A stretch of DNA of 64,000 nucleotides from positions 303,491 to 367,490 of the forward strand of contig JAMLIK010000005.1 of NCBI GenBank assembly GCA_023954195.1, in the 5' to 3' direction. The stretch comes from Xanthobacteraceae bacterium. Its GTDB lineage: Bacteria; Pseudomonadota; Alphaproteobacteria; Rhizobiales; Xanthobacteraceae. The notes beneath the pieces are model-generated. The model saw only the letters and a list, made by a program, of their open reading frames with translations, had not been told where the DNA came from and did no database searches. Of the stretch, positions 33,731 to 42,662 are shown in pieces (positions within the stretch are counted from its first letter, which is position 1; each line of letters starts with the position of its first letter). A program made the translations under genes and the position numbers.

Positions 33731-34303
33731 ATGAGCGCTTCATATTCGGCCGCCAGTGACGGTTCGCCGCAAGTCTGGCACGGCACCACCATTCTCACCG
33801 TCCGCAAGGGGGGCAAGGTGGTGATCGGCGGCGACGGACAGGTCTCGATCGGCCAGACCGTCATCAAGTCCAACGCCAAGAAGGTTCGCAAGCTCGGCAA
33901 GGGTGACGTGATCGGTGGCTTCGCCGGCGCCACCGCCGACGCCTTCACGCTGTTCGAGCGGCTGGAGGCCAAGCTGGAGCAATATCCCGGCCAGCTCACC
34001 CGCGCCGCGGTCGAACTCGCCAAGGACTGGCGCACCGACCGCTATCTGCGCCGGCTGGAGGCGATGATGATCGTCGCCGACAAGGAGGTGTCGCTGGTGC
34101 TCACCGGCACCGGCGACGTGCTGGAGCCGGAAGGCGGGGTGATGGCGATCGGCTCCGGCGGCAATTACGCGCTGGCGGCGGCGCGGGCGCTGGTCGACAG
34201 CGACCACGACGCCGAGACCATCGTGCGCCGCGCGCTCGACATCGCCGCCGATATCTGCGTCTACACCAACCGCAACGTCACCCTCGAAACCCTGCCGGCC
34301 TGA
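33731..34303 (+). CDS. hslV: ATP-dependent protease subunit HslV (ClpQ)
   Basis: Peptidase ring of the HslUV proteasome-like protease. 190 aa including an 18-residue propeptide ending WHG before the catalytic N-terminal Thr of [20 protein letters not shown]; removal would expose that Thr. Other motifs: [20 protein letters not shown] and [21 protein letters not shown] 33731 gives the propeptide length usual in this group. hslU starts 4 bp downstream. A heat-shock (sigma-32) promoter would be expected in 33550-33730; CTTGAAA at 33569 resembles a -35 but I see no convincing -10. Confidence 0.97.
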   Translation: MSASYSAASDGSPQVWHGTTILTVRKGGKVVIGGDGQVSIGQTVIKSNAKKVRKLGKGDVIGGFAGATADAFTLFERLEAKLEQYPGQLTRAAVELAKDWRTDRYLRRLEAMMIVADKEVSLVLTGTGDVLEPEGGVMAIGSGGNYALAAARALVDSDHDAETIVRRALDIAADICVYTNRNVTLETLPA

Positions 34304-34307
34304 GCGC

Positions 34308-35609
34308 ATGACAGACTTCTCCCCCCGCGAAATCGTTTCCGAACTCGACCGCTTCATCGTCGGCCAGAACGACGCCAAGCGCGCCGTCGCCATCGCCCTG
34401 CGCAACCGCTGGCGGCGGCTGCAACTCGACGGCGGCCTGCGCGAGGAAGTGCTGCCGAAGAACATCCTGATGATCGGCCCCACCGGCGTCGGCAAGACCG
34501 AGATCGCGCGCCGCCTCGCCAAGCTCGCGGGCGCGCCGTTCATCAAGGTCGAGGCCACCAAGTTCACCGAGGTCGGCTATGTCGGCCGCGACGTCGAGCA
34601 GATCGTGCGCGACCTCGTCGAGGTCGGCATCACGCAGGTGCGCGAGCGCAAGCGCAAGGACGTGCAGGCGCGGGCGCAGATCGCCGCCGAGGACCGCGTG
34701 CTCGACGCGCTGGTCGGCGCCAACGCCGGCGCCGCGACGCGCGATTCGTTCCGCCGCAAGCTGCGCGCCGGCGAACTCAACGACAAGGAAATCGAGATCG
34801 AGGTGCAGTCGTCCGGCGGCATGCCGATGTTCGAGATTCCGGGCATGCCCGGCGCGCAGATGGGCGCGCTGTCGCTCGGCGACATCTTTGGCAAGCTCGG
34901 CGGGCGCACCAAGACGCGGCGCACGACGGTCGCCGATTCCCACGAGATTCTCGTCAACGAGGAATCCGACAAGCTGCTCGACAACGATCAGGTCGTGCAG
35001 GAAGCCATCAGCGTCGTCGAGAACAACGGCATCGTGTTTCTCGACGAGATCGACAAGATCTGCGTGCGCGACGGCGCGCGCGTCGGCGACGTCTCGCGCG
35101 AGGGCGTGCAGCGCGACCTGCTGCCCTTGATCGAAGGCACCACCGTCTCGACCAAGCACGGCGCGGTGAAGACCGACCACATCCTGTTCATCGCTTCCGG
35201 CGCGTTCCACATCGCCAAGCCGTCGGACCTGCTGCCGGAGTTGCAAGGCCGGTTGCCGATCCGCGTCGAACTGAACGCGCTGACGCGCGACGACATGCGC
35301 CGCATCCTCACCGAGCCGGAGGCCTCGCTCATCAAGCAGTATGTCGCGCTGATGCAGACCGAGGGCGTGACGCTGGAATTTTCCGACGACGCCATCGACG
35401 CGCTGGCCGACATCGCGGTCGCGGTCAACGCCACGGTGGAGAACATCGGCGCGCGGCGCTTGCAGACGGTGATGGAACGCGTGCTCGACGAGATCTCCTT
35501 CGTCGCGCCGGACCGCAACGGCGAAACCCTCCGCGTCGATGCCGCCTATGTGCAGAAGCACGTCGGCGACCTGGCGAAGAATTCGGATCTGAGCCGGTTT
35601 ATTTTGTAG
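34308..35609 (+). CDS. hslU: ATP-dependent protease ATPase subunit HslU (ClpY)
   Basis: AAA+ unfoldase that feeds HslV. 433 aa. N-terminal [21 protein letters not shown]; Walker A in [18 protein letters not shown]-domain (about residues 110-225, with the family [16 protein letters not shown]); Walker [14 protein letters not shown]; sensor region [21 protein letters not shown]. The C-terminus ends NSDLSRFIL, the tail that docks into HslV. Directly downstream of hslV. Confidence 0.98.
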   Translation: MTDFSPREIVSELDRFIVGQNDAKRAVAIALRNRWRRLQLDGGLREEVLPKNILMIGPTGVGKTEIARRLAKLAGAPFIKVEATKFTEVGYVGRDVEQIVRDLVEVGITQVRERKRKDVQARAQIAAEDRVLDALVGANAGAATRDSFRRKLRAGELNDKEIEIEVQSSGGMPMFEIPGMPGAQMGALSLGDIFGKLGGRTKTRRTTVADSHEILVNEESDKLLDNDQVVQEAISVVENNGIVFLDEIDKICVRDGARVGDVSREGVQRDLLPLIEGTTVSTKHGAVKTDHILFIASGAFHIAKPSDLLPELQGRLPIRVELNALTRDDMRRILTEPEASLIKQYVALMQTEGVTLEFSDDAIDALADIAVAVNATVENIGARRLQTVMERVLDEISFVAPDRNGETLRVDAAYVQKHVGDLAKNSDLSRFIL

Positions 35610-35628
35610 CGAGCAGCGCGGACACCTG

Positions 35629-35749
35629 TCCCGGACGCGGTGCAGCGTTCTTCACGATGCACCGCAGAGCCGGGACCGTCGCGGAAGCTTGCGTTTCGAA
35701 CGATCCCGGATCAGCGCCGCGGCACATGAGTGCCGCAGCGCGTCCGGGA
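35629..35749. repeat. Palindromic repeat of the 'TCCCGGACGCG' family
   Basis: Outer arms TCCCGGACGCG (35629-35639) and CGCGTCCGGGA (35739-35749) are exact inverted repeats. Inside are GGTGCAGCG...CGATGCACC and GCCGCGGCAC...GTGCCGCAGC sub-hairpins. Sits between the convergent hslU and Smr-domain genes. The design is typical of dispersed repeats of Bradyrhizobium-like genomes. Confidence 0.82.
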
Positions 35750-35763
35750 TAAGGGAATCGCCG

Positions 35764-36318
35764 TCACCGTCCGCGCCGCACCCGCACATAGAGCGCGCCG
35801 CCGCCGCCGTGGCCGATATGCGCTTCCTCGAAGCCGATGACGAAGGCGCGGAATTCCGGCAGGCTCAGCCATTCCGGCACCTGCCGGCGCAGCACGCCGC
35901 GCTCGGATCGCGGGGCGGCGCTGTTGCCCTTTCCGGTGACCACCAGCACGAAGCGCAGGCCGTCGCCGCTGGCGCGTTGCAGGAATCGCAGCAGCGCGCC
36001 ATGCGCCCGCGCCTGCGTCATGCCGTGCAGATCGAGCCGCGCGTCGATCTCGATCCGGCCACGCGAAAGATGCGCGCGTTCGCGCCGCGCCAGCGGAACC
36101 AGCGGCGGCGATGGCGGGGGCTTCATTGCGGCGGGCTTGCCCGGCGGCGGCGCGGATTCGTTTGCTGATCGCCGGGCGGAAGTGCGGGGCGGCGGCTCCG
36201 CCGTGACAACGGTCTCAGCCTTGGTGAGGCGCGTTCTCTTGCGCAGCGGCCTGGCCTGCTTCGCCACACTCTCCCACAACGCGCGTTCGTCCTCGCTCAG
36301 CACGCGCCGGCGCGTCAT
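35764..36318 (-). CDS. Smr/MutS2-C-domain protein
   Basis: 184-aa protein with a C-terminal Smr domain (about residues 90-184): the DLHG motif in ARLDLHGMTQARAHGALLRFL and the TGKG motif in VLVVTGKGNSAAPRSERGVL. The N-terminal half is basic, Pro/Ala/Lys-rich linker after MTRRRVLSEDERALWESVAK. Smr domains nick or bind nucleic acids (ribosome-collision and DNA-junction roles in other systems); the specific function here is unknown. Start ATG 36318 overlaps the mltA stop (ATGA). Confidence 0.88.
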   Translation of the reverse strand: MTRRRVLSEDERALWESVAKQARPLRKRTRLTKAETVVTAEPPPRTSARRSANESAPPPGKPAAMKPPPSPPLVPLARRERAHLSRGRIEIDARLDLHGMTQARAHGALLRFLQRASGDGLRFVLVVTGKGNSAAPRSERGVLRRQVPEWLSLPEFRAFVIGFEEAHIGHGGGGALYVRVRRGR

Positions 36319-37616
36319 CGGCCGCCCCGATGATGATGCCGCGCGCGGTGATGATCGCCCCGCGCGCGCGGCAGCGGCATGGTGCGGCCGGCGGCGACCG
36401 GATCGAGCGCGTTGGGCACCAGGATGGCGAAGCGGATACCATGACGCAGCCGGCCGGCGATCTGCGCCGCCTCCGCGCCCGCGCCGAAATAAATGTCGGC
36501 GCGCGCCGGCCCGACGATGGCCGAGCCGGTATCCTGCGCGATCATCAGGTGATGAAACGGCGTTTGCGCTTGCGCGGACTCGATCGGCAACACGCCGTCG
36601 AGAAAGAACGGCGTGCCGTAAACGTGCAGCGCCTTGTCCACCGCGATGGAGCGCCTTGGCGTCAGCGGCACGCCCTGCGCGCCGACGGCCTCGTCCGCCT
36701 CGGACAATTGGACCTCGCGGAAGAATACATAGGAGCGGTTCTGCCGCCGCAATTCCCTGGCGCCGTCGGGATTGGCCGCCATCCATTCGCGGATGCGCTG
36801 CATCGACATCTGCTCGCGCGGAATGATGTTGCGCTCGATCAGGATGCGGCCGACCGGCGTGTAGCGGTAGCCGTTATGGGCGTCATAATTGATGCGGATG
36901 GTCGAGCCGTCCTCAAGGCGGACGCGCGCCGAGCCTTGAATCTGCGTGAACAGCAGATCGGTCTCGCTCTTGAGCCAGCAGATTTCGAGGCCGCGGCCGG
37001 CGATGGCGCCGTCCTCGATGGCGGCGCGGTCGTAGTACGGCACCAGCTTGCGGCGGCCGATCTTGCGGAATACCTCGCCGCCGTTGGGCAGGTCGCTGTC
37101 GCTTTGCTTGTGGTGGCGCACGAACAGGTTCGACGGGCGGCGATAGACCGGCACGGTGAAGACATCGGTGCGGGTCCGCGAGCCGTCGATGATCGGCTCG
37201 TAGTAGCCGGTGACGAAGCCTTCGTCCTCGCCGAGCCGGGAAATCCACAGCGGACGAAAGTGCCGCTCGAAAAACCGCCGCGCCGCCCGCGCGGTTTTGA
37301 CGCGCGATAGTTTCGCGGCGGCGCAGGGCGCGCGCAGCGAATCGCCCATCGCCCTGGCGGTGGGCAAGGGCTGGCGCGCGGCGAGGATCGCCGCGCAGCT
37401 TTTCCGGAAGGCGGCGAAGGCCGCCAGCTGATCGTCGTCGCGCCAGCCCGCGAGGGCGTCCCATGTCGCGGGAACGTACTGGCCGCCGGGAATTTCGATC
37501 GGAAACACCCGATGCGGCGCAAGCTCGTGTTTGCCATGGCGCGGTTGCCGCGCCTCGGCGGGCGGCGGCGCCATGCCAAGCAGACCCAACGCCAGCCCGA
37601 GCGCGGCGAAGCGCAC
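36315..37616 (-). CDS. mltA: Membrane-bound lytic murein transglycosylase A
   Basis: Cleaves the MurNAc-GlcNAc bond of peptidoglycan with 1,6-anhydro product. 433 aa from GTG 37616, giving a signal peptide (M)RFAALGLALGLLGMAPPPAEA. MltA domain: EGFVTGYYEPIIDGSRTRT, then LEICWLKSETDLLFTQIQGS. The C-terminal 3D domain carries the catalytic Asp in MIAQDTGSAIVGPARADIYFG. There is no lipobox, unlike E. coli MltA. Start problem: the frame is open to ATG 37688, but that 24-codon extension lies entirely inside a dispersed repeat (37621-37720), so I prefer GTG 37616. Its stop overlaps the Smr gene start by 4 bp. Confidence 0.88.
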   Translation of the reverse strand: MRFAALGLALGLLGMAPPPAEARQPRHGKHELAPHRVFPIEIPGGQYVPATWDALAGWRDDDQLAAFAAFRKSCAAILAARQPLPTARAMGDSLRAPCAAAKLSRVKTARAARRFFERHFRPLWISRLGEDEGFVTGYYEPIIDGSRTRTDVFTVPVYRRPSNLFVRHHKQSDSDLPNGGEVFRKIGRRKLVPYYDRAAIEDGAIAGRGLEICWLKSETDLLFTQIQGSARVRLEDGSTIRINYDAHNGYRYTPVGRILIERNIIPREQMSMQRIREWMAANPDGARELRRQNRSYVFFREVQLSEADEAVGAQGVPLTPRRSIAVDKALHVYGTPFFLDGVLPIESAQAQTPFHHLMIAQDTGSAIVGPARADIYFGAGAEAAQIAGRLRHGIRFAILVPNALDPVAAGRTMPLPRARGDHHRARHHHRGGR

Positions 37617-37620
37617 GCCT

Positions 37621-37720
37621 AGAGCCTTTTCCGCTCCGATTCCATCGGAGCGGGGCTCTAGATTCTTGTTTTGACGCGTTTTCTTCACACGAACCGGATT
37701 CCACTTCGCTCGAAAACGCT
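37621..37720. repeat. Palindromic repeat of the 'CCGCTCCGAT..ATCGGAGCGG' family (copy 2)
   Basis: AGAGCCTTTT, then the palindrome CCGCTCCGATTCCATCGGAG (37631-37650, plus CGG), GGCTCTAGATTCTTGTTTTG, ACGCGTTTTCTTCACACGAA and CGGATTCCACTTCGCTCG. It shares palindrome plus tail with 25848-25912. It ends 4 bp before the preferred mltA GTG start and 14 bp after the Tim44-like gene's stop, filling the whole gap between two same-strand genes. Confidence 0.9.
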
Positions 37721-37733
37721 TAGCCGGACGGCG

Positions 37734-38438
37734 CTATTGCCCGCTGCCGGTCCCAACCAGCTTCCAGTTCGGGTCGCGCGAATTGGTGTCGCGGGCGAAT
37801 GTCCAGACATCGGTGATATCGGCGACCTTGTCCGGGTTCCCGTCGACCACCGCGCCGGTCTTGTCCCTGGTGACGGAAATCATCTGCGAGACGAAGCGGA
37901 CCGTTAGTTGGCTGGTGCGGTCGCGGACCTCGGCGCCGACCAGTTCGGCCCTGTCGATCGAAACGAAACGGGTATCGGTCTTCTGCTCGTTCTTCTCGCG
38001 GGCGCGGATCGCGCCGTCAAAACTGTCGTAGACCTCGGAGGACAACAGATCCTTCAGCGCGCGGCGGTCGCCATTGGCGAAAGCCAGCACGATCATTTCA
38101 TAGGCGCCGCGCGCGCCGCTGATGAAATGCTTGGGATCGAACGAGGAGTCCTGCGCGGCGATAGCGTCGAGCCCGGCGGCGAGCGCCGAGCCCGGCTCGG
38201 CGTAACCGTTCCAGCGATTGCCGGCCGGCGCGGCCTCATCGGCCGGCAGCGGCGGCGGCTGGTCGATCACCGGTCCGGGCATCGGCACCACCTTGCCGTC
38301 CCGCCCGCCGTTGAGAACGTCACGGGCGGCGCGGTCGAGCGGCGGCCGCTCGCTGCCGGAGCGCTGTCCGAGCACGTTGCGCAGGCGCAGGAAAATAAAG
38401 ACCGCCAGCGCCAGGAAGATGATGGTGTAAATATCCAC
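37734..38438 (-). CDS. Tim44/TimA-like membrane-anchored protein
   Basis: 234-aa protein with an N-terminal single membrane anchor ((M)DIYTIIFLALAVFIFLRLRN) and a C-terminal Tim44-like domain (about 110-234: GARGAYEMIVLAFANGDRRAL ... WKLVGTGSGQ). In alphaproteobacteria such proteins (TimA) are inner-membrane-associated. Start is GTG 38438, based on the conserved DIYTIIFLALAVF opening; an upstream in-frame ATG at 38492 adds 18 basic residues with no counterpart in the family as I know it. It is linked to secB, suggesting envelope or translocation context, but the role is unproven. Confidence 0.85.
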   Translation of the reverse strand: MDIYTIIFLALAVFIFLRLRNVLGQRSGSERPPLDRAARDVLNGGRDGKVVPMPGPVIDQPPPLPADEAAPAGNRWNGYAEPGSALAAGLDAIAAQDSSFDPKHFISGARGAYEMIVLAFANGDRRALKDLLSSEVYDSFDGAIRAREKNEQKTDTRFVSIDRAELVGAEVRDRTSQLTVRFVSQMISVTRDKTGAVVDGNPDKVADITDVWTFARDTNSRDPNWKLVGTGSGQ

Positions 38439-38828
38439 GTCGTGTTCGCTTTCCAATCGGTCTGGTGGCGCCCGCGGTCGCCGGAAACGCACCCGGCTCG
38501 GGTCCGTCGGACCCCGTTCCTGCTATGTAGGAACAAGATCGCGCCGGGCCAATGGCAAGCCTGGGCACGCAGACCATGAAATCATAGGCTTTTCGTCGCC
38601 GGGAGGAAACCGATATCCGCCCCGCGGCGGCGCTTTGCGGCGAAACGCGGCGGCCTTCGAACGCTTCCACGGGCGGCCGGGCCGCCATGGTTCCGCGCCC
38701 TGCTTGTCGAGCACCGCAAGGCTATGATAGCCACACGCCGACGCGACCCTTCGCCCCCGTCGACCGCCGGGGAGCGAAGGCGCCGCCAACCGGCTTCATT
38801 CTGGCCAGAGCTTGCAGGAGAATTTGTT
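38439..38828. other. Divergent intergenic region, Tim44-like gene / secB (390 bp)
   Basis: No gene. Must hold both promoters. Visible structure: an inverted repeat GTTCCT-N7-AGGAAC at 38516-38534 (near the Tim44-like side), and the small palindrome GGCTATGATAGCC at 38720-38732, which contains TATGAT and could be part of a secB -10. The secB ribosome binding site AGGAG is at 38816-38820. fxsA, often found between these two genes in relatives, is absent. Confidence 0.55.
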
Positions 38829-39302
38829 ATGGCGAACGGCAACGGCACCCCTCCCGAGGCAGCGCCTCCCCCGCAACTCAATGTGCTCGCTCAATACACC
38901 AAGGACCTGTCGTTCGAGAACCCCAACGCGCCGAAATCGCTGGCGACCCAGCAGCAGCCGTCGATCAACATCCAGATCAATGTCGGCGCCAACAACATTG
39001 CCGAGAACGAGTTCGAGGTCGTGCTGTCGATCGAAGGCAAGGCCGAGAGCCAGGGCACGGTGATGTTCAATTTCGAACTCGCCTATGCGGGCGTGTTCCG
39101 GATCGTCAACGTGCCGCAGGAAAACCTGCATCCGCTGGTGATGATCGAGTGTCCGCGGCTGCTGTTCCCGTTCGCCCGCGAGATCATCGCCACCGCGGTC
39201 CGCGACGGCGGCTTCCCGCCGCTGATGCTCGACCCGGTGGATTTCGTCGGCCTCTACCGGCAGAACATGGAACGCCAGGCCGAGCAGATCAAGCCAAGCT
39301 GA
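38829..39302 (+). CDS. secB: Protein-export chaperone SecB
   Basis: Tetrameric cytosolic chaperone that keeps preproteins unfolded and delivers them to SecA. 157 aa. Family motifs: [72 protein letters not shown] and [17 protein letters not shown]. Start ATG 38829 is 8 nt after AGGAG. Plus-strand gene in an otherwise minus-strand region, convergent with dnaQ. Confidence 0.97.
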   Translation: MANGNGTPPEAAPPPQLNVLAQYTKDLSFENPNAPKSLATQQQPSINIQINVGANNIAENEFEVVLSIEGKAESQGTVMFNFELAYAGVFRIVNVPQENLHPLVMIECPRLLFPFAREIIATAVRDGGFPPLMLDPVDFVGLYRQNMERQAEQIKPS

Positions 39303-39333
39303 GATCCTTCCGATTTTGGCGGAATGATCCGTC

Positions 39334-39406
39334 GTCATGCCTGGACTTGATCCGGGCAACCATCCTTAAAAAGCGGATGGATTGCCGGGTCAAGCCCGGC
39401 AATGAC
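39334..39406. repeat. Palindromic repeat, 'GTCATGCCCGGACTTGATCCGGGC' family (copy B)
   Basis: GTCATGCCTGGACTTGATCC (39334-39353) and, reversed, the GCCGGGTCAAGCCCGGCAATGAC side ending at 39406. Same organisation as 17571-17643. Located between convergent secB and dnaQ, a place where it could also act as a bidirectional terminator. Confidence 0.88.
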
Positions 39407-39410
39407 ACCA

Positions 39411-40124
39411 CTATCCGCTTAGTCCGTCGGCAGCGCTGTCGGCGTATTCGTGCCAGATCGGCTTGTCGCCCAGCGTGGCGACAAAGGCCCGATGCGCGGC
39501 GCGTTCGTCCTCGGTCAGGCGCGGCGCGAGCGGCGTCTGCCGCTGCCTCCGCAGCGATTCGCCGCCGCCGGAACCGCGCGCCATGGCGGCTTGCGACAGG
39601 ATCAATTGCGACTGCCGCGCGCCGATCAGGTCGATATAGACCTCGGCCAGCAATTCGGCGTCGAGCAGGGCGCCGTGCTTGGTGCGGTGCGAATTGTCGA
39701 TCGCATAGCGCGAGCACAGATCGTCGAGCCGGTTGGAGACGCCGGGATGCTTGCGCCGCGCCAACAGCAGCGTATCGACCAGCCGGTCGCGCGGGATCGC
39801 CGCGTGGGACAGGCGGCTCAGTTCCGCGTTGATGAAACCGATATCGAACGAGGCGTTGTGGATCACCAGCGGCGCGTCGCCGATGAAGGCGAGAAACGCA
39901 TCGGCCACTTCGGCGAATTTCGGGTGACCGGCGAGAAATTCCGCCGACAGGCCGTGCACCGCGAAAGCTTCCGCGGGCATGTCGCGCTCGGGATTGATGT
40001 AGCAGTGATAGACCTGCCCGGTCGGCATCCGGTTGAAGATTTCGACGCAGCCGATTTCCACCAGCCGGTCGCCGCGCAGCGGATCGAGGCCGGTGGTTTC
40101 GGTGTCGAGAACGATTTCGCGCAT
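39411..40124 (-). CDS. dnaQ: DNA polymerase III subunit epsilon
   Basis: 3'-5' proofreading exonuclease of the replicative polymerase. 237 aa. Exo I motif IVLDTETTGLDP (DxE), exo II region VIHNASFDIGFINAEL, exo III HGALLDAELLAEVY (DEDDh type with His). C-terminal about 50 residues include the alpha-subunit-binding tail. coaE ends 3 bp upstream of its ATG, so coaE-dnaQ are co-transcribed. Confidence 0.96.
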   Translation of the reverse strand: MREIVLDTETTGLDPLRGDRLVEIGCVEIFNRMPTGQVYHCYINPERDMPAEAFAVHGLSAEFLAGHPKFAEVADAFLAFIGDAPLVIHNASFDIGFINAELSRLSHAAIPRDRLVDTLLLARRKHPGVSNRLDDLCSRYAIDNSHRTKHGALLDAELLAEVYIDLIGARQSQLILSQAAMARGSGGGESLRRQRQTPLAPRLTEDERAAHRAFVATLGDKPIWHEYADSAADGLSG

Positions 40125-40127
40125 TTT

Positions 40128-40736
40128 CTATCGACTTTCCTCGCGGCGACGCGGCAGCTTAGCGACTTCCGCGAGAATTTCGTGGATCCGTTCGCGCACC
40201 GGCGCCAATCCGTGCGAAGTATCCACGACAAAATCGGCACGCTGGCGCTTTTCCTCATCCGGCATCTGCTTGGTGAGGATGGCGTCAAGCTTTTCCGGCG
40301 TCATGCCGTCGCGGGCGAGGATCCGCTCGCGCTGCACGTCGGGCGTGGTGCTCACCACCACAACGGCATCGACACGCTTCTCGCCGCCGGTTTCGTAGAG
40401 CAGCGGAATATCGACCACCGCCACCGGCGCGCCGGATCTCTCGGCGTCGTCGAGAAACTGCTGATGATGCGCGCGCAGCATCGGATGCACGATGCGCTCC
40501 AGCTGCTGCATGGCGGCGCGGTCATGCACCACGCGCGACGACAGCAACGCCCGATCGACCTTGCCGTCGACGGTGGTGCCGGGAAACGCGGCTTCGATCG
40601 CCGCCACCGCCTCGCCTTCATAGAGCCGATGCACGGTGGCGTCCGCATCGTAGACCGGGACGCCGGCTTCGGCGAACATCTTCGCCGTCGTCGATTTGCC
40701 CATTCCGATCGAACCTGTCAGTCCCAACACCCGCAT
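40128..40736 (-). CDS. coaE: Dephospho-CoA kinase
   Basis: Last step of coenzyme A synthesis, 3'-phosphorylation of dephospho-CoA. 202 aa. Walker [21 protein letters not shown], then [34 protein letters not shown] and the lid region [15 protein letters not shown]. Member of the PPSR-maf-coaE-dnaQ minus-strand cluster next to the candidate origin. The start codon of maf's downstream neighbour is separated by only 10 bp. Confidence 0.96.
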   Translation of the reverse strand: MRVLGLTGSIGMGKSTTAKMFAEAGVPVYDADATVHRLYEGEAVAAIEAAFPGTTVDGKVDRALLSSRVVHDRAAMQQLERIVHPMLRAHHQQFLDDAERSGAPVAVVDIPLLYETGGEKRVDAVVVVSTTPDVQRERILARDGMTPEKLDAILTKQMPDEEKRQRADFVVDTSHGLAPVRERIHEILAEVAKLPRRREESR

Positions 40737-40746
40737 TCTCGCCGTC

Positions 40747-41367
40747 CTAGAATTTCAAAAGATCCCGGCCGCGCAAAAACGCCAGCAGCGGCAGCAGCGG
40801 CAGCCCCAAAATGGTGAAATAGTCGCCTTCGATCCGCTCGAACAGATGCACCCCCAGCCCTTCGAGCTGATAGGCGCCGACGCTGCGCGCGACCGCGTCG
40901 CCGGCCTCGGCAAGATAGGCGTCGATCGCCGCTGCGCCCAACGGCCGCATCGTCATCCGCGCCACGCTCACCTGGGAAAACAGCACCTCACCGTCGCGCA
41001 CGACGGCGACGGCGGAATGAAGCTCGTGGGTGCGGCCGGCCAGCGCCGCGATCTGCCCGGCGGCGGCGGCGCGATCCGCCGGCTTGCTGAAGCGCCGCGC
41101 GCCCAGCGCAAGCGTCTGGTCTGCGCCGATCACATAGCGGCCCGGAGACAGCGCCGAGACCGCCGCGGCCTTGGCGCAGGCCAGACGATCCGCCACCTCA
41201 CCCGGCGCGCTCAAGCCGGATTCCGCCTCGATGGCGCGCTCGTCGAGGTCGGCGGGCAGAGCGTCGAATGCGATGCCGGCGCCGGCCAGAATCACCTGCC
41301 GGGTGCGGCTTTGCGACGCCAGAATCAACGGCGGCCGTCCATCCGCCAGCATGGTCCGCGCGGTCAT
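40747..41367 (-). CDS. Maf-family nucleotide pyrophosphatase
   Basis: 206-aa Maf protein; family members hydrolyse non-canonical or methylated nucleoside triphosphates (house-cleaning). Motifs: [38 protein letters not shown] and [28 protein letters not shown] near the C-terminus (quoted in part: [18 protein letters not shown]). The SQSRTRQ sequence resembles the YceF-type more than the dTTP/UTP-type SPRR, which suggests m7GTP-like specificity, but this is weak evidence. Start ATG 41367 overlaps the stop of the PPDK regulatory protein (ATGA). Confidence 0.92.
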   Translation of the reverse strand: MTARTMLADGRPPLILASQSRTRQVILAGAGIAFDALPADLDERAIEAESGLSAPGEVADRLACAKAAAVSALSPGRYVIGADQTLALGARRFSKPADRAAAAGQIAALAGRTHELHSAVAVVRDGEVLFSQVSVARMTMRPLGAAAIDAYLAEAGDAVARSVGAYQLEGLGVHLFERIEGDYFTILGLPLLPLLAFLRGRDLLKF

Positions 41368-42203
41368 TCCGGCGTCCGCTGCCGTTGCCGGTCGGCGTAC
41401 AGCTTGATGACGGCGGCGGCGGTTTCCTCGATCGAACGCCGCGTCACGTCCAGCAGCGCCCAGCCGTGCCGGGCGGAGAGGCGGCGCGCGGCGGCGACCT
41501 CGTCGGTCACCGACTGCCGGTCCGTATAGATATCGTTGGCGGAATGCGCGCCGATCGAGAGCAGGCGATTCTGCCGGATCTGGATCAGGCGCTCCGGGGT
41601 GGCATGAAGGCTGACCACCAGCGGCTTCTTCAGCGCCTCCAGTTGCGGCGGTATAGGCACGCCCGGCACCAGCGGCACGTTGGCGGTGCGGATGCCGCGA
41701 TTGGCGAGATAGATCGACGTCGGCGTTTTCGAGGTGCGCGACACCCCGACCAGCACCACGTCTGCCTCCTCCAGCCCTTCGACGTGCTGGCCGTCGTCGT
41801 GCATCATGGTGTAGTTGAGCGCGTCGATCCGCTTGAAGTAATCGGCGTTGAGGGTGTGCTGCGCGCCGACCCGGCCGGTGGTGGCGGCGCCGAGATAAGC
41901 CTGAAACAACTGCATCACCGGGCCGATGATCGACAGGCTCGGGATGTTGATCTCCTTACATTTGCCCTCAAGGCGATCCACCAGATCCTTTTCCAGCAAG
42001 GTGAACAGGACGATGCCCGGCGCCTCCTCGATCTCGGCCAACACGCGGTCGAGCTGCTTCTGGCTGCGCACCAGCGGATAGACGTGCTCCACCGGCGTGA
42101 CGTTGGCATATTGCGCGGCCACCGCGCGCCCCACCGTGATTAGGGTTTCGCCGGTGGAGTCCGACACCATGTGAAGATGGAAATAACTGCGCGAGGTCGG
42201 CAC
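41364..42203 (-). CDS. Pyruvate, phosphate dikinase regulatory protein (DUF299, 'RP001' homologue)
   Basis: Bifunctional ADP-dependent kinase/Pi-dependent pyrophosphorylase that inactivates or reactivates PPDK or PEP synthase. 279 aa from GTG 42203: (M)[20 protein letters not shown], the family start. P-loop-like [21 protein letters not shown], conserved [10 protein letters not shown] and [16 protein letters not shown]. An in-frame ATG at 42329 would add 42 residues that run through the candidate origin and is rejected. This gene family marks the replication origin in Caulobacter and Rickettsia (RP001), and it borders the candidate origin here. Confidence 0.92.
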   Translation of the reverse strand: MPTSRSYFHLHMVSDSTGETLITVGRAVAAQYANVTPVEHVYPLVRSQKQLDRVLAEIEEAPGIVLFTLLEKDLVDRLEGKCKEINIPSLSIIGPVMQLFQAYLGAATTGRVGAQHTLNADYFKRIDALNYTMMHDDGQHVEGLEEADVVLVGVSRTSKTPTSIYLANRGIRTANVPLVPGVPIPPQLEALKKPLVVSLHATPERLIQIRQNRLLSIGAHSANDIYTDRQSVTDEVAAARRLSARHGWALLDVTRRSIEETAAAVIKLYADRQRQRTPE

Positions 42204-42662
42204 GCGAAAACCCGTTTCTCTGCCTGTGTGTTGTGTGAATCGATGTGGACGGTTTACGGAATTTTTACCATCGGCCGGAGGGCTTTGGACAACTGCGATC
42301 CTTTTGCACAGGCCCGGCTTCGTGGACAAGATTCCGCGCCTTCGCCAAGTCTAACGGGAATAGATCGGCTTGTCGCTTGATAACTTTGCCCCATCGGGTG
42401 GCAACCGATTGAAAACCCAAACGATATCGGATTTGTGATTCGCCGCCGGAAAAGCGGTGACAAAATCGCGACGGCTTTGGACAAGGCGGGAAAAAATTGT
42501 TCGGGCGCTAATCACGGCCATTCAGACTCAAACTTAAGATTCTCTAAATATTGATTGGGAAAGAGGGGCGCTGCGGATATGGATGGGCCTTGCCGCCCGT
42601 CGCGGCCCGGAATCACGCGGCAGCTTGCGCCAGTCCGGGATTTGCAGACACGAGACTTCCAA
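42204..42662. other. Candidate chromosomal replication origin (oriC)
   Basis: 459-bp noncoding gap between divergent genes, visibly AT-richer than its surroundings. DnaA-box-like sequences related to TT(A/G)TCCACA: TGTGGACGG at 42244-42252, TTTGGACAA at 42284-42292, TTTTGCACA at 42302-42310, CGTGGACAA at 42321-42329 and TTTGGACAA at 42476-42484. All are degenerate by one to two bases. A CtrA-type site TTAA-N7-TAAA is at 42534-42548, inside an AT-rich stretch (42480-42565) suited to unwinding. Context: Caulobacter oriC lies beside the homologue of the 41364 gene, and parAB/parS are 6-10 kb away. No perfect DnaA box is present, so the call rests on position plus clustering. Confidence 0.62.

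Noticed and set aside
42204..42329. N-terminal extension of the PPDK regulatory protein from ATG 42329
   Set aside because: The extra 42 residues have no family counterpart; GTG 42203 gives the conserved start and leaves the DnaA-like sites noncoding.
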